Source: Hippea maritima DSM 10411 (GTDB lineage Bacteria > Campylobacterota_A > Desulfurellia > Desulfurellales > Hippeaceae). From it: DNA of 64,000 nucleotides. Location of the stretch: NCBI RefSeq assembly GCF_000194135.1, contig NC_015318.1, positions 1,308,501 through 1,372,500 on the forward strand, written 5' to 3'. Positions within the stretch are counted from its first letter, which is position 1; each line of letters starts with the position of its first letter. The notes below the pieces were generated by a model. The model searched no databases. It was not told where the DNA came from and saw only the letters and a list, made by a program, of their open reading frames with translations. This document shows, one piece after another, positions 17,607-26,416 of the stretch. The translations under genes were made by a program, and so were the position numbers.

Positions 17607-18725
17607 CTACTTAGAAAAAATAGAATAGATTTCGCCATCTCGTGAAACAACAAACAGCCTATCACAGCAGTAAAGCATGCCACTACTAAACTCATCACCT
17701 AAATCCTTTATATCCAAAACCTTGCCATTTAAGTAATCTAAAGCTATAAGCTTACCTTGTTGTGTTAAAGCAAAAACAACCCTACCTATAACCTTTAAAC
17801 TATAAATATTACCCTCGTCGGTGAGCTTTGTCTTCCATATCGTCTCACCGCCGCTTTTATCTAAGCAATACAGGTTACCTTCCTCATCGGCTAAATAAAG
17901 ACCAAATATACTCTGCTGTATATTTGAATATGTGGAAATCTTTCTTTTCCAAACAATAGACCCATCTTCACGGCTTACAGCCTCTGTATAACCATTGGTA
18001 GTTGTTATATAAATTTTACCCCCTGAAGATACAGGGGTTGTATCGCTATCTATAAACATGTTGCCTTCCCCAACCTGGGCTTCCCAAATTTGATCACCTT
18101 TATAAGAGATTTTATCCACACTACCATCATCAAAACCTACATACAATCCATCATCACCAAACAAAATACCCGAGAAACCTCTAATATCAAGCATATTGAA
18201 CTCACCATGTGTATATTTCCATACAGTGCTTAAATCATTATCGCTCAAGCAGTAGACTGTATCATTCTCAACAGTCACATACACTTTATCTGATTTTGTA
18301 TATATCCTGCCAACTACAGGAAAATCAAATTGCCTCTTAGCTAAAACCTTGCCTGTCTTTAAATCAACTTTATATAGCCCACCCTTATTCGTACCAACAA
18401 ACAGATAGCTACCCTCTACACCCAAAGCAACCTCTACAGGTTCATCTTCAAATTCAACAACAAGTCTCTTTGTTTCTTTCTTTGGGTCTATTTCATAAAC
18501 TTCACCATCCAAATTTCCTATATAAAGAAAACCGTCATGACTTGTTAAATAAGCTTTATACCCCACATTATCTACATCAGCCACACTTTCGTAATCAATT
18601 GGGGGTGCAAGAGACTGACTTAGTTGCTTATGTTCCTCAACCTTCAAAACAAACTTATTGGAGCTTGAACACGAAGATAAAGCAAACGCAATTAATACTA
18701 AAATAAAACTAACTATTTTTCTCAT
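17607..18725 (-). CDS. PQQ-type beta-propeller lipoprotein (BamB-like)
   Basis: The 372-residue protein has a lipoprotein signal peptide with lipobox LSSC, so Cys19 would be lipidated. The rest is a series of WD/PQQ-like blades (GYLTSHDGFLYIGN, VWKRKIST, IWKTKLT, KLIALDYLNGK) typical of outer-membrane-anchored propellers such as BamB. A role in outer-membrane protein assembly is possible but not proven by context. The start overlaps the PHP gene by 17 bases, and ftsH follows. Confidence 0.82.
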   Translation of the reverse strand: MRKIVSFILVLIAFALSSCSSSNKFVLKVEEHKQLSQSLAPPIDYESVADVDNVGYKAYLTSHDGFLYIGNLDGEVYEIDPKKETKRLVVEFEDEPVEVALGVEGSYLFVGTNKGGLYKVDLKTGKVLAKRQFDFPVVGRIYTKSDKVYVTVENDTVYCLSDNDLSTVWKYTHGEFNMLDIRGFSGILFGDDGLYVGFDDGSVDKISYKGDQIWEAQVGEGNMFIDSDTTPVSSGGKIYITTTNGYTEAVSREDGSIVWKRKISTYSNIQQSIFGLYLADEEGNLYCLDKSGGETIWKTKLTDEGNIYSLKVIGRVVFALTQQGKLIALDYLNGKVLDIKDLGDEFSSGMLYCCDRLFVVSRDGEIYSIFSK

Positions 18726-19383
18726 TATATCTCCTTTTTAGTAGTTTTTCCAACATCTCCTCGCTGTTCAAAAACGCTTCAGAGACTTCATCATCATTCA
18801 TGCCGCACCCTTTAAGAACAACACCTGCAAACTCTTTGGTTATCAAATTGTGGGGTGAGTGGGTGTCCGTATTAAGCATATACTTAGCCCCTGCTGACCT
18901 GGCCATCCTAAAAACATGCCCATTTGTAAAACTATGACCACTTCGGGCGCTAATTTCCAAATAAACGCCTTTTTCAGCCGCAAGTTCTGCCTCTTTTAAA
19001 TTTATAAGCCCGGGATGGGCAAGTATGTCACAGCCTGCTTCTATAGCAGCCAAATTTGTACCCTTAGCTACAGGCTCAACAGGACTTTCGCCGTGTACAA
19101 CCACCACCTGGGCAGACAACTCTTTTGCTTTTAGAACAGCATCTTTTATTAATTCGGGAGGAACATGAGTTATTTCAACACCGTAAAACACATACAATCC
19201 AAAGTATTTTTCAAGGCCTGCTACAGCCTTTTTCACATTTTCAATAACAAATTCCATATTAGAGAAATCGACATGGTCAGTAAATGCTATGGCACGGTAT
19301 CCTATATCTTTAGCCCTTCTTGCAAGCTCTGAAGGTATAAGCTCTCCATCGCTGAACAACGTATGCGTATGCAAATCAATCAT
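18709..19383 (-). CDS. PHP-domain phosphoesterase (histidinol-phosphatase-like)
   Basis: The 224-residue protein starts MIDLHTHTLFSDGE, the first metal-binding motif of PHP hydrolases. Further ligands lie in FTDHVD, VVHGE, LAHPG and NTDTHSP. The trinuclear metal site is therefore complete. PHP proteins of this size are phosphoesterases such as histidinol-phosphatases or nucleases; the substrate is unknown and no his genes are near. A near-perfect promoter ends about 6 bases before the ATG and no ribosome-binding site is present, which points to a leaderless transcript. Confidence 0.85.
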   Translation of the reverse strand: MIDLHTHTLFSDGELIPSELARRAKDIGYRAIAFTDHVDFSNMEFVIENVKKAVAGLEKYFGLYVFYGVEITHVPPELIKDAVLKAKELSAQVVVVHGESPVEPVAKGTNLAAIEAGCDILAHPGLINLKEAELAAEKGVYLEISARSGHSFTNGHVFRMARSAGAKYMLNTDTHSPHNLITKEFAGVVLKGCGMNDDEVSEAFLNSEEMLEKLLKRRYNEKNS

Positions 19384-19389
19384 AGCAAA

Positions 19390-19418
19390 ATTTTAAGTTT
19401 TACTAACAAAGGTGTCAA
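19390..19418 (-). promoter_or_regulatory. strong sigma-70-type promoter of the PHP-ftsH operon
   Basis: On the minus strand TTGACA (19418-19413), 17 bp, TAAAAT (19395-19390). The ATG of the PHP gene is at 19383, so transcription would begin at or next to the start codon. Confidence 0.75.
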
Positions 19419-19427
19419 GCTTATTTA

Positions 19428-19456
19428 TTGACACAAACTTAAGCTATAGTTATAAT
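19428..19456 (+). promoter_or_regulatory. consensus sigma-70 promoter of rpsA
   Basis: TTGACA (19428-19433), 17 bp, TATAAT (19451-19456): an exact consensus match. It is divergent from the PHP promoter, with only 9 bp between the two -35 boxes. The 5' leader of rpsA would be about 27 bases and contains the AAGGGGG ribosome-binding site. Confidence 0.85.
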
Positions 19457-19489
19457 GCTTAAAAATTGGAAAAGAAGGGGGTTGGTATT

Positions 19490-21043
19490 ATGTCAAACGC
19501 GGAAAAGGATACACAAATCACACCTAATTATGATGATGTATTTAAAAATTTTGGAAGTGGAGACATAGTAAAAGGAAAGGTAATAGATGTAAGAGGAGAT
19601 GATGTCTTCGTTGATATAGGTTACAAATCAGAGGGCATAATAAAAGCCAGGGAATTTATGGATGATGATGGCAACTTAAACGTTAAAGTAGGAGATGAAA
19701 TCGAGGCTGTCTTTTTCAATAGAACAGATCCGGATGGTTTTGAAATATTATCAAAGGCTGCAGCAGACAGAATCAAAGGATGGAATAAGGTAAAACAGGC
19801 TTATAAAGAAGGAAAAACCATCAAAGGCAAGATTAACAGTGTAGTAAATGGTGGATTTACTGTAAAAATAGATGGATTTTTAGCATTTTTGCCTGGTTCT
19901 CAAGTGGAGTTAAAACCTATAAAGAACTATCCTTCATATGTTGGTAAAGAATTTGAGTTTAAAGTTGTAAATATAAACGAAAGTAAGAGAAACGCCGTTC
20001 TTTCCAGAAAAGTACTACTTGAAGAAGAAGAAAGACAAAGGCAACAGGAATTGTGGGAAAAGATAAAAGAAGGTGCTATTTTAAAGGGCAGGGTAAAGAA
20101 TATAACAGATTATGGCGTATTTGTGGATTTAGGTGGGGTTGACGGTCTTGTTCATATTACGGATATGTCATACAGCAGGGTATCCCATCCATCTGAGCTT
20201 GTAAATTTAGATGATGAGGTTGAGGTAAAGATAATAAAGATAGAGGAAAATGAGGGCAAAAAAAAGATATATCTGGGCATGAAACAGTTATCCGAAGACC
20301 CCTGGAAAAACATAGAAGAAAAGTTTAGCGTGGGTAATATGGTAAAAGGTAAAATAGTAAACATAGTTGACTATGGTTTATTTGTAGAGATAGATAAGGG
20401 CATAGAAGGGCTTGTACACAAAAGCGAGATAAGTTATGACAAATACCCACCAAAGTTTGAAGAAACCTATAAGATTGGTGATGAGGTTGATGTAAAGATA
20501 ACAAATATAGACAAAGAGAACAGACGTATGTCACTTTCAATAAAACAAACAAAGCCATATCCATGGGATAACATAGAGGAAAATTACAAGCCGGGCGACA
20601 TAGTTGAGGGTGTAGTAACAGGTATAAAGGATTTTGGTATTTTTGTAAAGCTACAAGAGGGTGTTGAGGGTTTAATCCATGAAAACGACCTATCATGGGA
20701 CAAAGAAGACAAACCGCAAATAAATCTTAAAGATACTATAAAGGCCAAGGTTTTGAATATAGACAAAGAAAAAGAAAGAATAGCCTTAGGGCTTAAACAA
20801 CTTACCAAAGATCCTTGGGAAGATATAGACAAAAAATACAGTGTGGGCGACGAAATCGAGGCAAGGGTAGTTAGCGTAAAACCGTTTGGGGCTTTTGTTA
20901 AAATAGAAAAAGGGGTAGAAAGTTTAGTTCCAAAGAGTGAATTCAATAACATTCAACCTCAAATTGATGAAACGGTAAAGATAAGAATTATAAGAATAGA
21001 CAAAGACAAAAAAAGATTGATATCAAGCTTTATAAACGAATAG
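19490..21043 (+). CDS. rpsA: 30S ribosomal protein S1
   Basis: S1 binds mRNA on the 30S subunit and helps start translation. From the ATG at 19490 the protein is 517 residues with six S1/OB repeats, each with the pattern GxxVxGxVxxIxDYGxFVxxxxGxxGLVH; the two N-terminal ones are degenerate, as usual. An upstream TTG at 19466 keeps the frame open, but the AAGGGGG site fits the 19490 ATG. Two linkers carry ERQRQQEL and DPW motifs. It is the first gene of an operon with sppA and a membrane protein. Confidence 0.94.
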   Translation: MSNAEKDTQITPNYDDVFKNFGSGDIVKGKVIDVRGDDVFVDIGYKSEGIIKAREFMDDDGNLNVKVGDEIEAVFFNRTDPDGFEILSKAAADRIKGWNKVKQAYKEGKTIKGKINSVVNGGFTVKIDGFLAFLPGSQVELKPIKNYPSYVGKEFEFKVVNINESKRNAVLSRKVLLEEEERQRQQELWEKIKEGAILKGRVKNITDYGVFVDLGGVDGLVHITDMSYSRVSHPSELVNLDDEVEVKIIKIEENEGKKKIYLGMKQLSEDPWKNIEEKFSVGNMVKGKIVNIVDYGLFVEIDKGIEGLVHKSEISYDKYPPKFEETYKIGDEVDVKITNIDKENRRMSLSIKQTKPYPWDNIEENYKPGDIVEGVVTGIKDFGIFVKLQEGVEGLIHENDLSWDKEDKPQINLKDTIKAKVLNIDKEKERIALGLKQLTKDPWEDIDKKYSVGDEIEARVVSVKPFGAFVKIEKGVESLVPKSEFNNIQPQIDETVKIRIIRIDKDKKRLISSFINE

Positions 21044-21055
21044 CATAAAAATTTG

Positions 21056-21892
21056 ATGATAAAAAAGGCTACTTTAGCCGTTGTTTTATTAACCATAATT
21101 GTATTTATAGTAAGTATGGTTTATTTTGCTTTCAATGTACCGAATGTGGCTGTTTTATCTATAAACGGCGTCATAAACCAAAAGAAGACAGATAACTGGA
21201 TCAGGGCATTAAATAAGATAAAAAGAGAATCTAATATAAAAGCAGTATTATTGAAAATAGATTCACCTGGCGGGGAAGCTGTATCAAGTCAACGTTTATA
21301 TTTTGCCATCAAAGACTTATCAAAAACAAAACCTGTTGTTTGCCTTATAGAAACAATAGGTGCAAGTGGAGCCTACTATGCAGCATCAGCATCAAATAAA
21401 ATTGTATCCTATCCCGCATCTATAATAGGCAGTATAGGCGTATTATTCGAGACACTGAACGTTGCCAAACTATCAAAACGCTTAGGGGTTAAGGCTTTTG
21501 TTGTAAAAAGCGGAAAGTTGAAAGATGCTGGTAACCCATTCAGAGAGCCCACAAAAGAAGACGAAGAGATGATAAACAATGTGGTTAATGACATATACAA
21601 TCAATTTTTAGACGATGTAGCAAGAGGGCGCAATATGGAATCACAAAAGCTAAAAAGATACGCAAATGGCAGTATATTTAGCGGTAGACTAGCCCTAAAA
21701 ATAGGCCTTGTAGACTCAACAGGTGGCCTTAAAGATGCAAAGAAATACATAAAAAGATTGACCAAAATAAAAAAAATAAAACTCTACAGTTTCAACAGAA
21801 AACCCAGTACAGCAGGAAAACTGCTCAAAGGGTTAGCAGAAAATATAATTGAATTATTAGAAAGACCTTCTGTAAAAGCCATATACCAATGA
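21056..21892 (+). CDS. sppA: signal peptide peptidase SppA (S49 family)
   Basis: SppA is a membrane-bound serine protease that clears cleaved signal peptides. The short 278-residue form has one N-terminal membrane helix (~7-28), the LKIDSPGG motif, IGASGAYYAA containing the nucleophile Ser104, and the SGKLKDAG segment with the catalytic Lys156. Spacing of Ser and Lys (52 residues) matches Bacillus SppA. An in-frame TTG is 3 bases upstream. No clear Shine-Dalgarno sequence is seen. It is 9-12 bases after rpsA and overlaps the next gene by ATGA. Confidence 0.93.
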   Translation: MIKKATLAVVLLTIIVFIVSMVYFAFNVPNVAVLSINGVINQKKTDNWIRALNKIKRESNIKAVLLKIDSPGGEAVSSQRLYFAIKDLSKTKPVVCLIETIGASGAYYAASASNKIVSYPASIIGSIGVLFETLNVAKLSKRLGVKAFVVKSGKLKDAGNPFREPTKEDEEMINNVVNDIYNQFLDDVARGRNMESQKLKRYANGSIFSGRLALKIGLVDSTGGLKDAKKYIKRLTKIKKIKLYSFNRKPSTAGKLLKGLAENIIELLERPSVKAIYQ

Positions 21893-22784
21893 TAAGGCTA
21901 AACTTAATAAAAAACCAACTACCTATAGAGATAGATTTACCAAAATCCATAAAAAACAGACAGAAAGCATTTATTGCAGCTGTAGGATTAAGCATACTTA
22001 TTCTTTTGGCCCCTGCGGCATATTATATCTTTAAATTAATCAAAACTACAAATAAACAACCAGAAAAAGTAACTCTAAAAGTGGAAAAACCAGGAAAAAA
22101 AGAAGCTAAAACAAAGCCACCGATATCGCTACAGCAAAAAAAATCAAAACCTAAAAAAGAAGTTCAAACCAAAAAAGCAGTAAACTTCAAACCACTTAAA
22201 GGCGCTCTATTTAAGATTGAGATAGCCTTAGAGGATATACCCAAAAACTCATTCTCTAATCAAACAACCACAGCCCTACCACCGCTACCTCCAAGTCTAA
22301 AACCATTACCCCCCAAACAAAAAATTGACAACAAAACAAAACAAAACAAAAGTCAGATATACGAGGTAAAAATAAAAACACCATACAAGACCAAATTACA
22401 AAATTTACTCAACAAATTAGGAATACATTACACCACAAAAAGCTTTAAAAAAAACTCAAAAACAATTTACGATGTCTATATAGGAGGACTATACAGCTAC
22501 CCAGATGTTTTGAAGTTTGCAAAAATTTTAAAAAGTAAAGGGTATAGGGTATATTCAATTACCAACCTAAACCTTTTATTTTATGTATGCGTAGATAAAA
22601 AAGTAAATAAAAAGAAAGCTGTAGCATATCAGCAAGCCTGGGCAAAAACCAGCTTCAAATTGATTTTAAAAAAAAGAACAACTCAGAAAACCTATTATGA
22701 ATTTAGTTTTGCAACAGAAGATAAAAATATTATTAAAACCTTGAAAAAAAACGGCTTTTGGCCTATAATCAGGCAAATAAAAAA

Positions 22785-22794
<10 letters not shown>
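21889..22794 (+). CDS. single-pass membrane protein with SPOR-like C-terminal domain
   Basis: The 301-residue product has a cytosolic N-terminus, one membrane helix (residues ~27-48), a long Lys/Pro-rich linker, and a C-terminal ~120-residue part with two weak SPOR-like halves (YEVKIKTPYKTKLQNLLNKL, then IYDVYIGGLYSYPDVLKFAKIL). SPOR domains bind denuded peptidoglycan at division sites; that role is an inference from the layout. The start overlaps sppA. The stop codon TAG (22792-22794) lies inside tRNA-Pro, so its mRNA and the tRNA share 10 bases. Confidence 0.65.
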
Positions 22795-22862
<68 letters not shown>

Positions 22863-22903
22863 TTTTTAATCCTAACCAACCCCTAGATAAAAAAGGAGAG
22901 CTT

Positions 22904-23281
22904 ATGATTAAAAGAGTAAGTAAATTTTTACTTATTATGGTTATATTGCTGTTTTTCGCACAAAAAGCAGTAATCGCTGGGGACGTATGTAGCTTTGTAG
23001 GCTCAGATGAAAGTTGTCAGAATGCTCCGGTTGGGGCGCTGTGCGATGCAGGTGGAGTAGAAGGCGTATGTGCACCAAAAAGCCGAACTGCCGGCATTAT
23101 AAGCTGCGTCTGCGTTGTGGGCAAACCACACAAAACGCATAAATGCAAAGAGGGCTATAGGTGGTCACCTGTTAAAAATCAATGTTTAAAACCTATGGGG
23201 TCAAGCCCAGATGGCAGCGTCAATTGCATCCCACCGTATTATTGGTATGGCCCTGATAACAACTGCGAGATATTATTTTAA
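22904..23281 (+). CDS. secreted cysteine-rich protein of unknown function
   Basis: The 125-residue product has a Sec signal peptide (hydrophobic residues ~8-25, cleavage near VIAGD) and ten cysteines in the ~100-residue mature part, spaced as for several disulfides (VCSF, SCQN, LCDA, VCAP, SCVC, HKCK, QCLK, NCIP, NCEI). No membrane anchor or haem motif (CxxCH) is present. I do not recognise the family. AAGGAGAG precedes the ATG at 22904; an earlier in-frame start lies in the tRNA and is unlikely. The gene stands alone between tRNA-Pro and cstA. Confidence 0.72.
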   Translation: MIKRVSKFLLIMVILLFFAQKAVIAGDVCSFVGSDESCQNAPVGALCDAGGVEGVCAPKSRTAGIISCVCVVGKPHKTHKCKEGYRWSPVKNQCLKPMGSSPDGSVNCIPPYYWYGPDNNCEILF

Positions 23282-23331
23282 GGCCAACATAAAAAATCAA
23301 TGCATATAATTTAAAACAAAAGCATACCAAC

Positions 23332-23400
23332 TAAACAATTAATCGCTGCTTTTTACTTTTCAAACCATATAGTTAACATTAAATTGTTTACTTAGCTGTA
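23332..23400. repeat. inverted repeat upstream of cstA, possible operator
   Basis: TAAACAATT (23332-23340) is repeated in inverted form as AATTGTTTA (23392-23400), with 51 bases between. It lies in the 240-base gap before cstA, upstream of the promoter. The rest of the gap shows nothing else. The region is AT-rich, so the repeat may be chance. Confidence 0.3.
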
Positions 23401-23432
23401 TTTATCATTTTGTAATATTTTTTAATTTATTA

Positions 23433-23460
23433 TTGATTTTTCTTTTCTTAGTAGTAAAAT
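23433..23460 (+). promoter_or_regulatory. promoter of the cstA operon
   Basis: TTGATT (23433-23438), 16 bp, TAAAAT (23455-23460). It would give a leader of about 55 bases ending in a strong GGGGGAGG ribosome-binding site before the ATG at 23522. Confidence 0.5.
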
Positions 23461-23521
23461 AGCCAAGATGATGCAAAGGTTTTTTTGTTTAATAAAAAAC
23501 TTCTTTTGAGGGGGAGGTATT

Positions 23522-25249
23522 ATGAATGCTACTGTTTTGGTTATCGTAGGCTTAATAATATACGTAGTATTCTACAAAGCCTACGGAGGATTTCTTCAAA
23601 AATCTATAGTTGGTAAATCAGACCAAGAGGTTCCATCAAAAAGGCTTTTCGACAATGTGGATTATGTACCTGCAAACAAGTATGTTTTATTTGGCCACCA
23701 TTTTGCATCTATTGCAGGTGCAGCACCTATTGTAGGACCTGCAATTGCCCTTGCATAGGGATGGCTTCCAGCCCTTCTTTGGGTTTGGTTTGGAAATGTA
23801 TTTATAGGAGCCGTGCATGACTATCTGTCATTAATGAGCTCTGTAAGATATGACGGACACTCTGTTCAGTGGGTTGCAGGAAAGGTTATCAAAAAGAGAA
23901 CTTCTTATATCTTTGCATGGTTTATCTTGTTTGTTCTTATACTCGTTGTTGCAGCTTTTGGAGCAGTTTTAGGCGGCATTTTTGTAAAACAACCTGCAGT
24001 GCCCACAGCTTATTTCTTGCAGATAGCTTTTGCTCTAGCACTAGGCTTTGTCATGTATAAAATGAAAGCAAATTTCGGTATATCCACAATCCTGGCAATA
24101 ATACTTTTGGCCACCTCTATAATAGCGGCTAAGTATTACCCATTCCATGCATCCTACAAAACTTGGATGGTGGTATTTTTAGTTTATATAATCATAGCAG
24201 CAGCTCTACCTGTAAACATCCTGCTCCAGCCAAGGGACTACATGAATGCATGGCTTTTGGTATTTGGGTTATTTTTGGGTGGCATAGCGGTAATACTGGC
24301 ATTTAAACCCATGACAATACCTCAGGTTACTATGTTTTCTGCCCCTATTATTGGCGGTCAACCTACACCATTTTGGCCTGCTATACCGCTAATTATAGCA
24401 TGTGGCTCACTGAGCGGTTTCCATGCACTTGTTGCAAGTGGAACAACCTCAAAACAGCTGGCCGATGAAGTCGAGGGATTATTTATAGGATATGGTTCCA
24501 TGCTTACAGAAGGATTCCTATCCACGCTTGTCATTTTATCTATAGGAATAGCAGGTATGGGCATAGTTGGCGCAGACAAGGCAAAAGAATTAACATCAAC
24601 AGCAAGCTATTTCGGGACACATTATATAGGTGTAATGAAAGTAAATGGAGGCCCAGTTGGAATATTCGCAAAATCCTATGCAACTGTGGTTAATGGTGTA
24701 TTAGGTATACCAAAAGCCTTTATGATAATATTGGCGGCTATGTGGGTAGCATCGTTTGCCATGACAACCTTAGATACAACCAATAGATTGGCAAGATACA
24801 CATTCGCAGAAATATTTGAACCACTGAAAGATAGTTCTAAGGGGCTATACGACTTATTCACAAACAAATGGATAGCCTCGTTTATACCCGCAGCCATAGG
24901 AATCGGCCTTGCTTGGAGTGGAGAATGGAAAGTTATATGGCCTGCCTTTGGCGCTGCAAACCAGATGCTTGCATCTATTGCCTTATTCACGGCAGCAGCC
25001 TGGGTTATGAGGGTTCAGAAAAAACCATCTTGGCCTGTATTTGCCCCTGCAATATTCTTATGGATAACCGTTACGCTTGCAATGGTGTGGTATCTAATAA
25101 AGGTAATACCTGTATTTATGCATAAAAGCCCTGTTCAGGCATACACACTTGGTGCAATAATGGTTATTATGTTAATTTTAAACCTCATTCTCATTTACGA
25201 TTTCTCAAAACCCGATAAAACCCAGAAGTTTGCCAAAGATAATGCTTGA
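23522..25249 (+). pseudogene. cstA: CstA-family peptide/pyruvate transporter with in-frame amber codon
   Basis: CstA-family proteins are multi-pass inner-membrane importers of peptides or pyruvate. The reading frame is intact over 576 codons (VDYVPANKYVLFGHHFASIAGAAP, FIGAVHDYLS, SGFHALVASGTTSKQL, LDTTNRLARY) except for one TAG at 23756-23758, codon 79. The sequence resumes in the same frame with GWLPALLW. Relatives often have Trp at this place (..IWGW..), so a single TGG-to-TAG change explains it. The rest shows no decay. It may be a recent null mutation, a sequence error or a suppressed stop. Downstream genes overlap its end, so they form one operon. Confidence 0.85.
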
Positions 25250-25508
25250 GGGATTCTTTAAAAATTTAGAAGCATTCATAGAAGGCTTTAAACAGCAAAG
25301 CACATCGGCTATAGAGCTTCAGTTGCACGAGATGGAAAATGCATTTGCACTTGTATGTTTCGGTTCTCTAATGGGTATGCCATCCCCTCCAAGCTATTTG
25401 GGGATGGCCCTTCTGCCCTATTTAGAGCATGAAATAAAAGTTATGATATTTAAGTCGGAAAGATTGGATGACAAAATTGCTGAGTTCTTTGATTTGAGTG
25501 ACATATGA
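25242..25508 (+). CDS. small protein between cstA and the ArsA-like gene, unknown function
   Basis: I do not recognise this 88-residue protein. The ATG at 25242 overlaps the cstA stop (ATGCTTGA), and its stop overlaps the next gene as ATGA. The N-terminus is an amphipathic helix (LEGFFKNLEAFIEGF); the centre has CFGSLMGMPSPPSYLGMALLPYL, partly hydrophobic, and the tail is acidic. It could be a small membrane-associated partner of the transporter or the ATPase; this is an inference from tight coupling. Confidence 0.75.
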   Translation: MLEGFFKNLEAFIEGFKQQSTSAIELQLHEMENAFALVCFGSLMGMPSPPSYLGMALLPYLEHEIKVMIFKSERLDDKIAEFFDLSDI

Positions 25509-26416
25509 AGAACATCATATTTTTCTTAGGTAAAGGTGGTACAGGCAAAACAACATCGTCTGTAGGTTTTGCTTATTATCTGGCAGACCAATCCAGAAGC
25601 GTCTATCTTGCCTCAATTGACCCTGCCCACAATATAGGAGATATAATTTCAAACAACAATTTAAAAGGTTCAACAAATATATATAAAGAACTATACGCAG
25701 AGGAAATAGACACGGAGTTCTATCTAAAAAAGTTCATAAGCACCACAACAAAGAGAATGAAAGAAACCTACCGATACTTACAAATTATAAACTTGGATTC
25801 GATGCTCGATATAATGAAATATTCACCTGGAATGGAAGAATACGCCATAATGTATGCACTAAAAGACAAGATAGAATCAAACCTGGATAAAGACTACATA
25901 ATCATAGACACACCGCCAACGGGTCTAATGTTAAAGATATTTGCCCTACCCATAACATCAAAGATGTGGATAGACAAACTCATAAAATGGAGAAAGAAAA
26001 TTATCCAAACAAGAGGGGCGATAAAAAACATAAATCCCAAGACTATAGATGATGAGCTTGCAACAACCGAAAAAGACGATAAAATCTTAAAAGAGCTTGG
26101 ATTGCAATCACAAACAGTGGAGTTTCTGGTTGGCCTATTAAGGGATAAAAATAAAACAAAAACGGTTATTATAACTAACGAGGACAGCCTCTCTTTAAGT
26201 GAAAGCAGAAGAATTGCAGAAGGACTAAATTATCTATCTATACCATTAAACTTAATTGTTTTAAACAAAAAAGGCTTAATGAACAAGCCTGAAAAATTAG
26301 AAAACTACTTTGATAATATTGATATAACAGAAGTACCTTTCATAGAAAACGCAACAGACATAAAAAACATCAAAAAACTATGTCAAGCTTGGGCTAAAAA
26401 GGTGTTGAATGAGTAG
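25505..26416 (+). CDS. ArsA/GET3-like anion-transporting ATPase family protein
   Basis: The 303-residue protein has the deviant Walker A GKGGTGKTT (residues 9-17), the switch motif IDPAHN and IDTPPTG, diagnostic of the ArsA/GET3 branch of SIMIBI NTPases. It has one nucleotide domain, so it would act as a dimer. It has only one cysteine, so it lacks the arsenite-binding triad of ArsA and the CxxC of GET3; the usual roles are therefore unlikely. It sits between a small protein and a membrane-anchored protein in the cstA operon, suggesting an ATP-driven accessory of that system. Confidence 0.82.
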   Translation: MKNIIFFLGKGGTGKTTSSVGFAYYLADQSRSVYLASIDPAHNIGDIISNNNLKGSTNIYKELYAEEIDTEFYLKKFISTTTKRMKETYRYLQIINLDSMLDIMKYSPGMEEYAIMYALKDKIESNLDKDYIIIDTPPTGLMLKIFALPITSKMWIDKLIKWRKKIIQTRGAIKNINPKTIDDELATTEKDDKILKELGLQSQTVEFLVGLLRDKNKTKTVIITNEDSLSLSESRRIAEGLNYLSIPLNLIVLNKKGLMNKPEKLENYFDNIDITEVPFIENATDIKNIKKLCQAWAKKVLNE

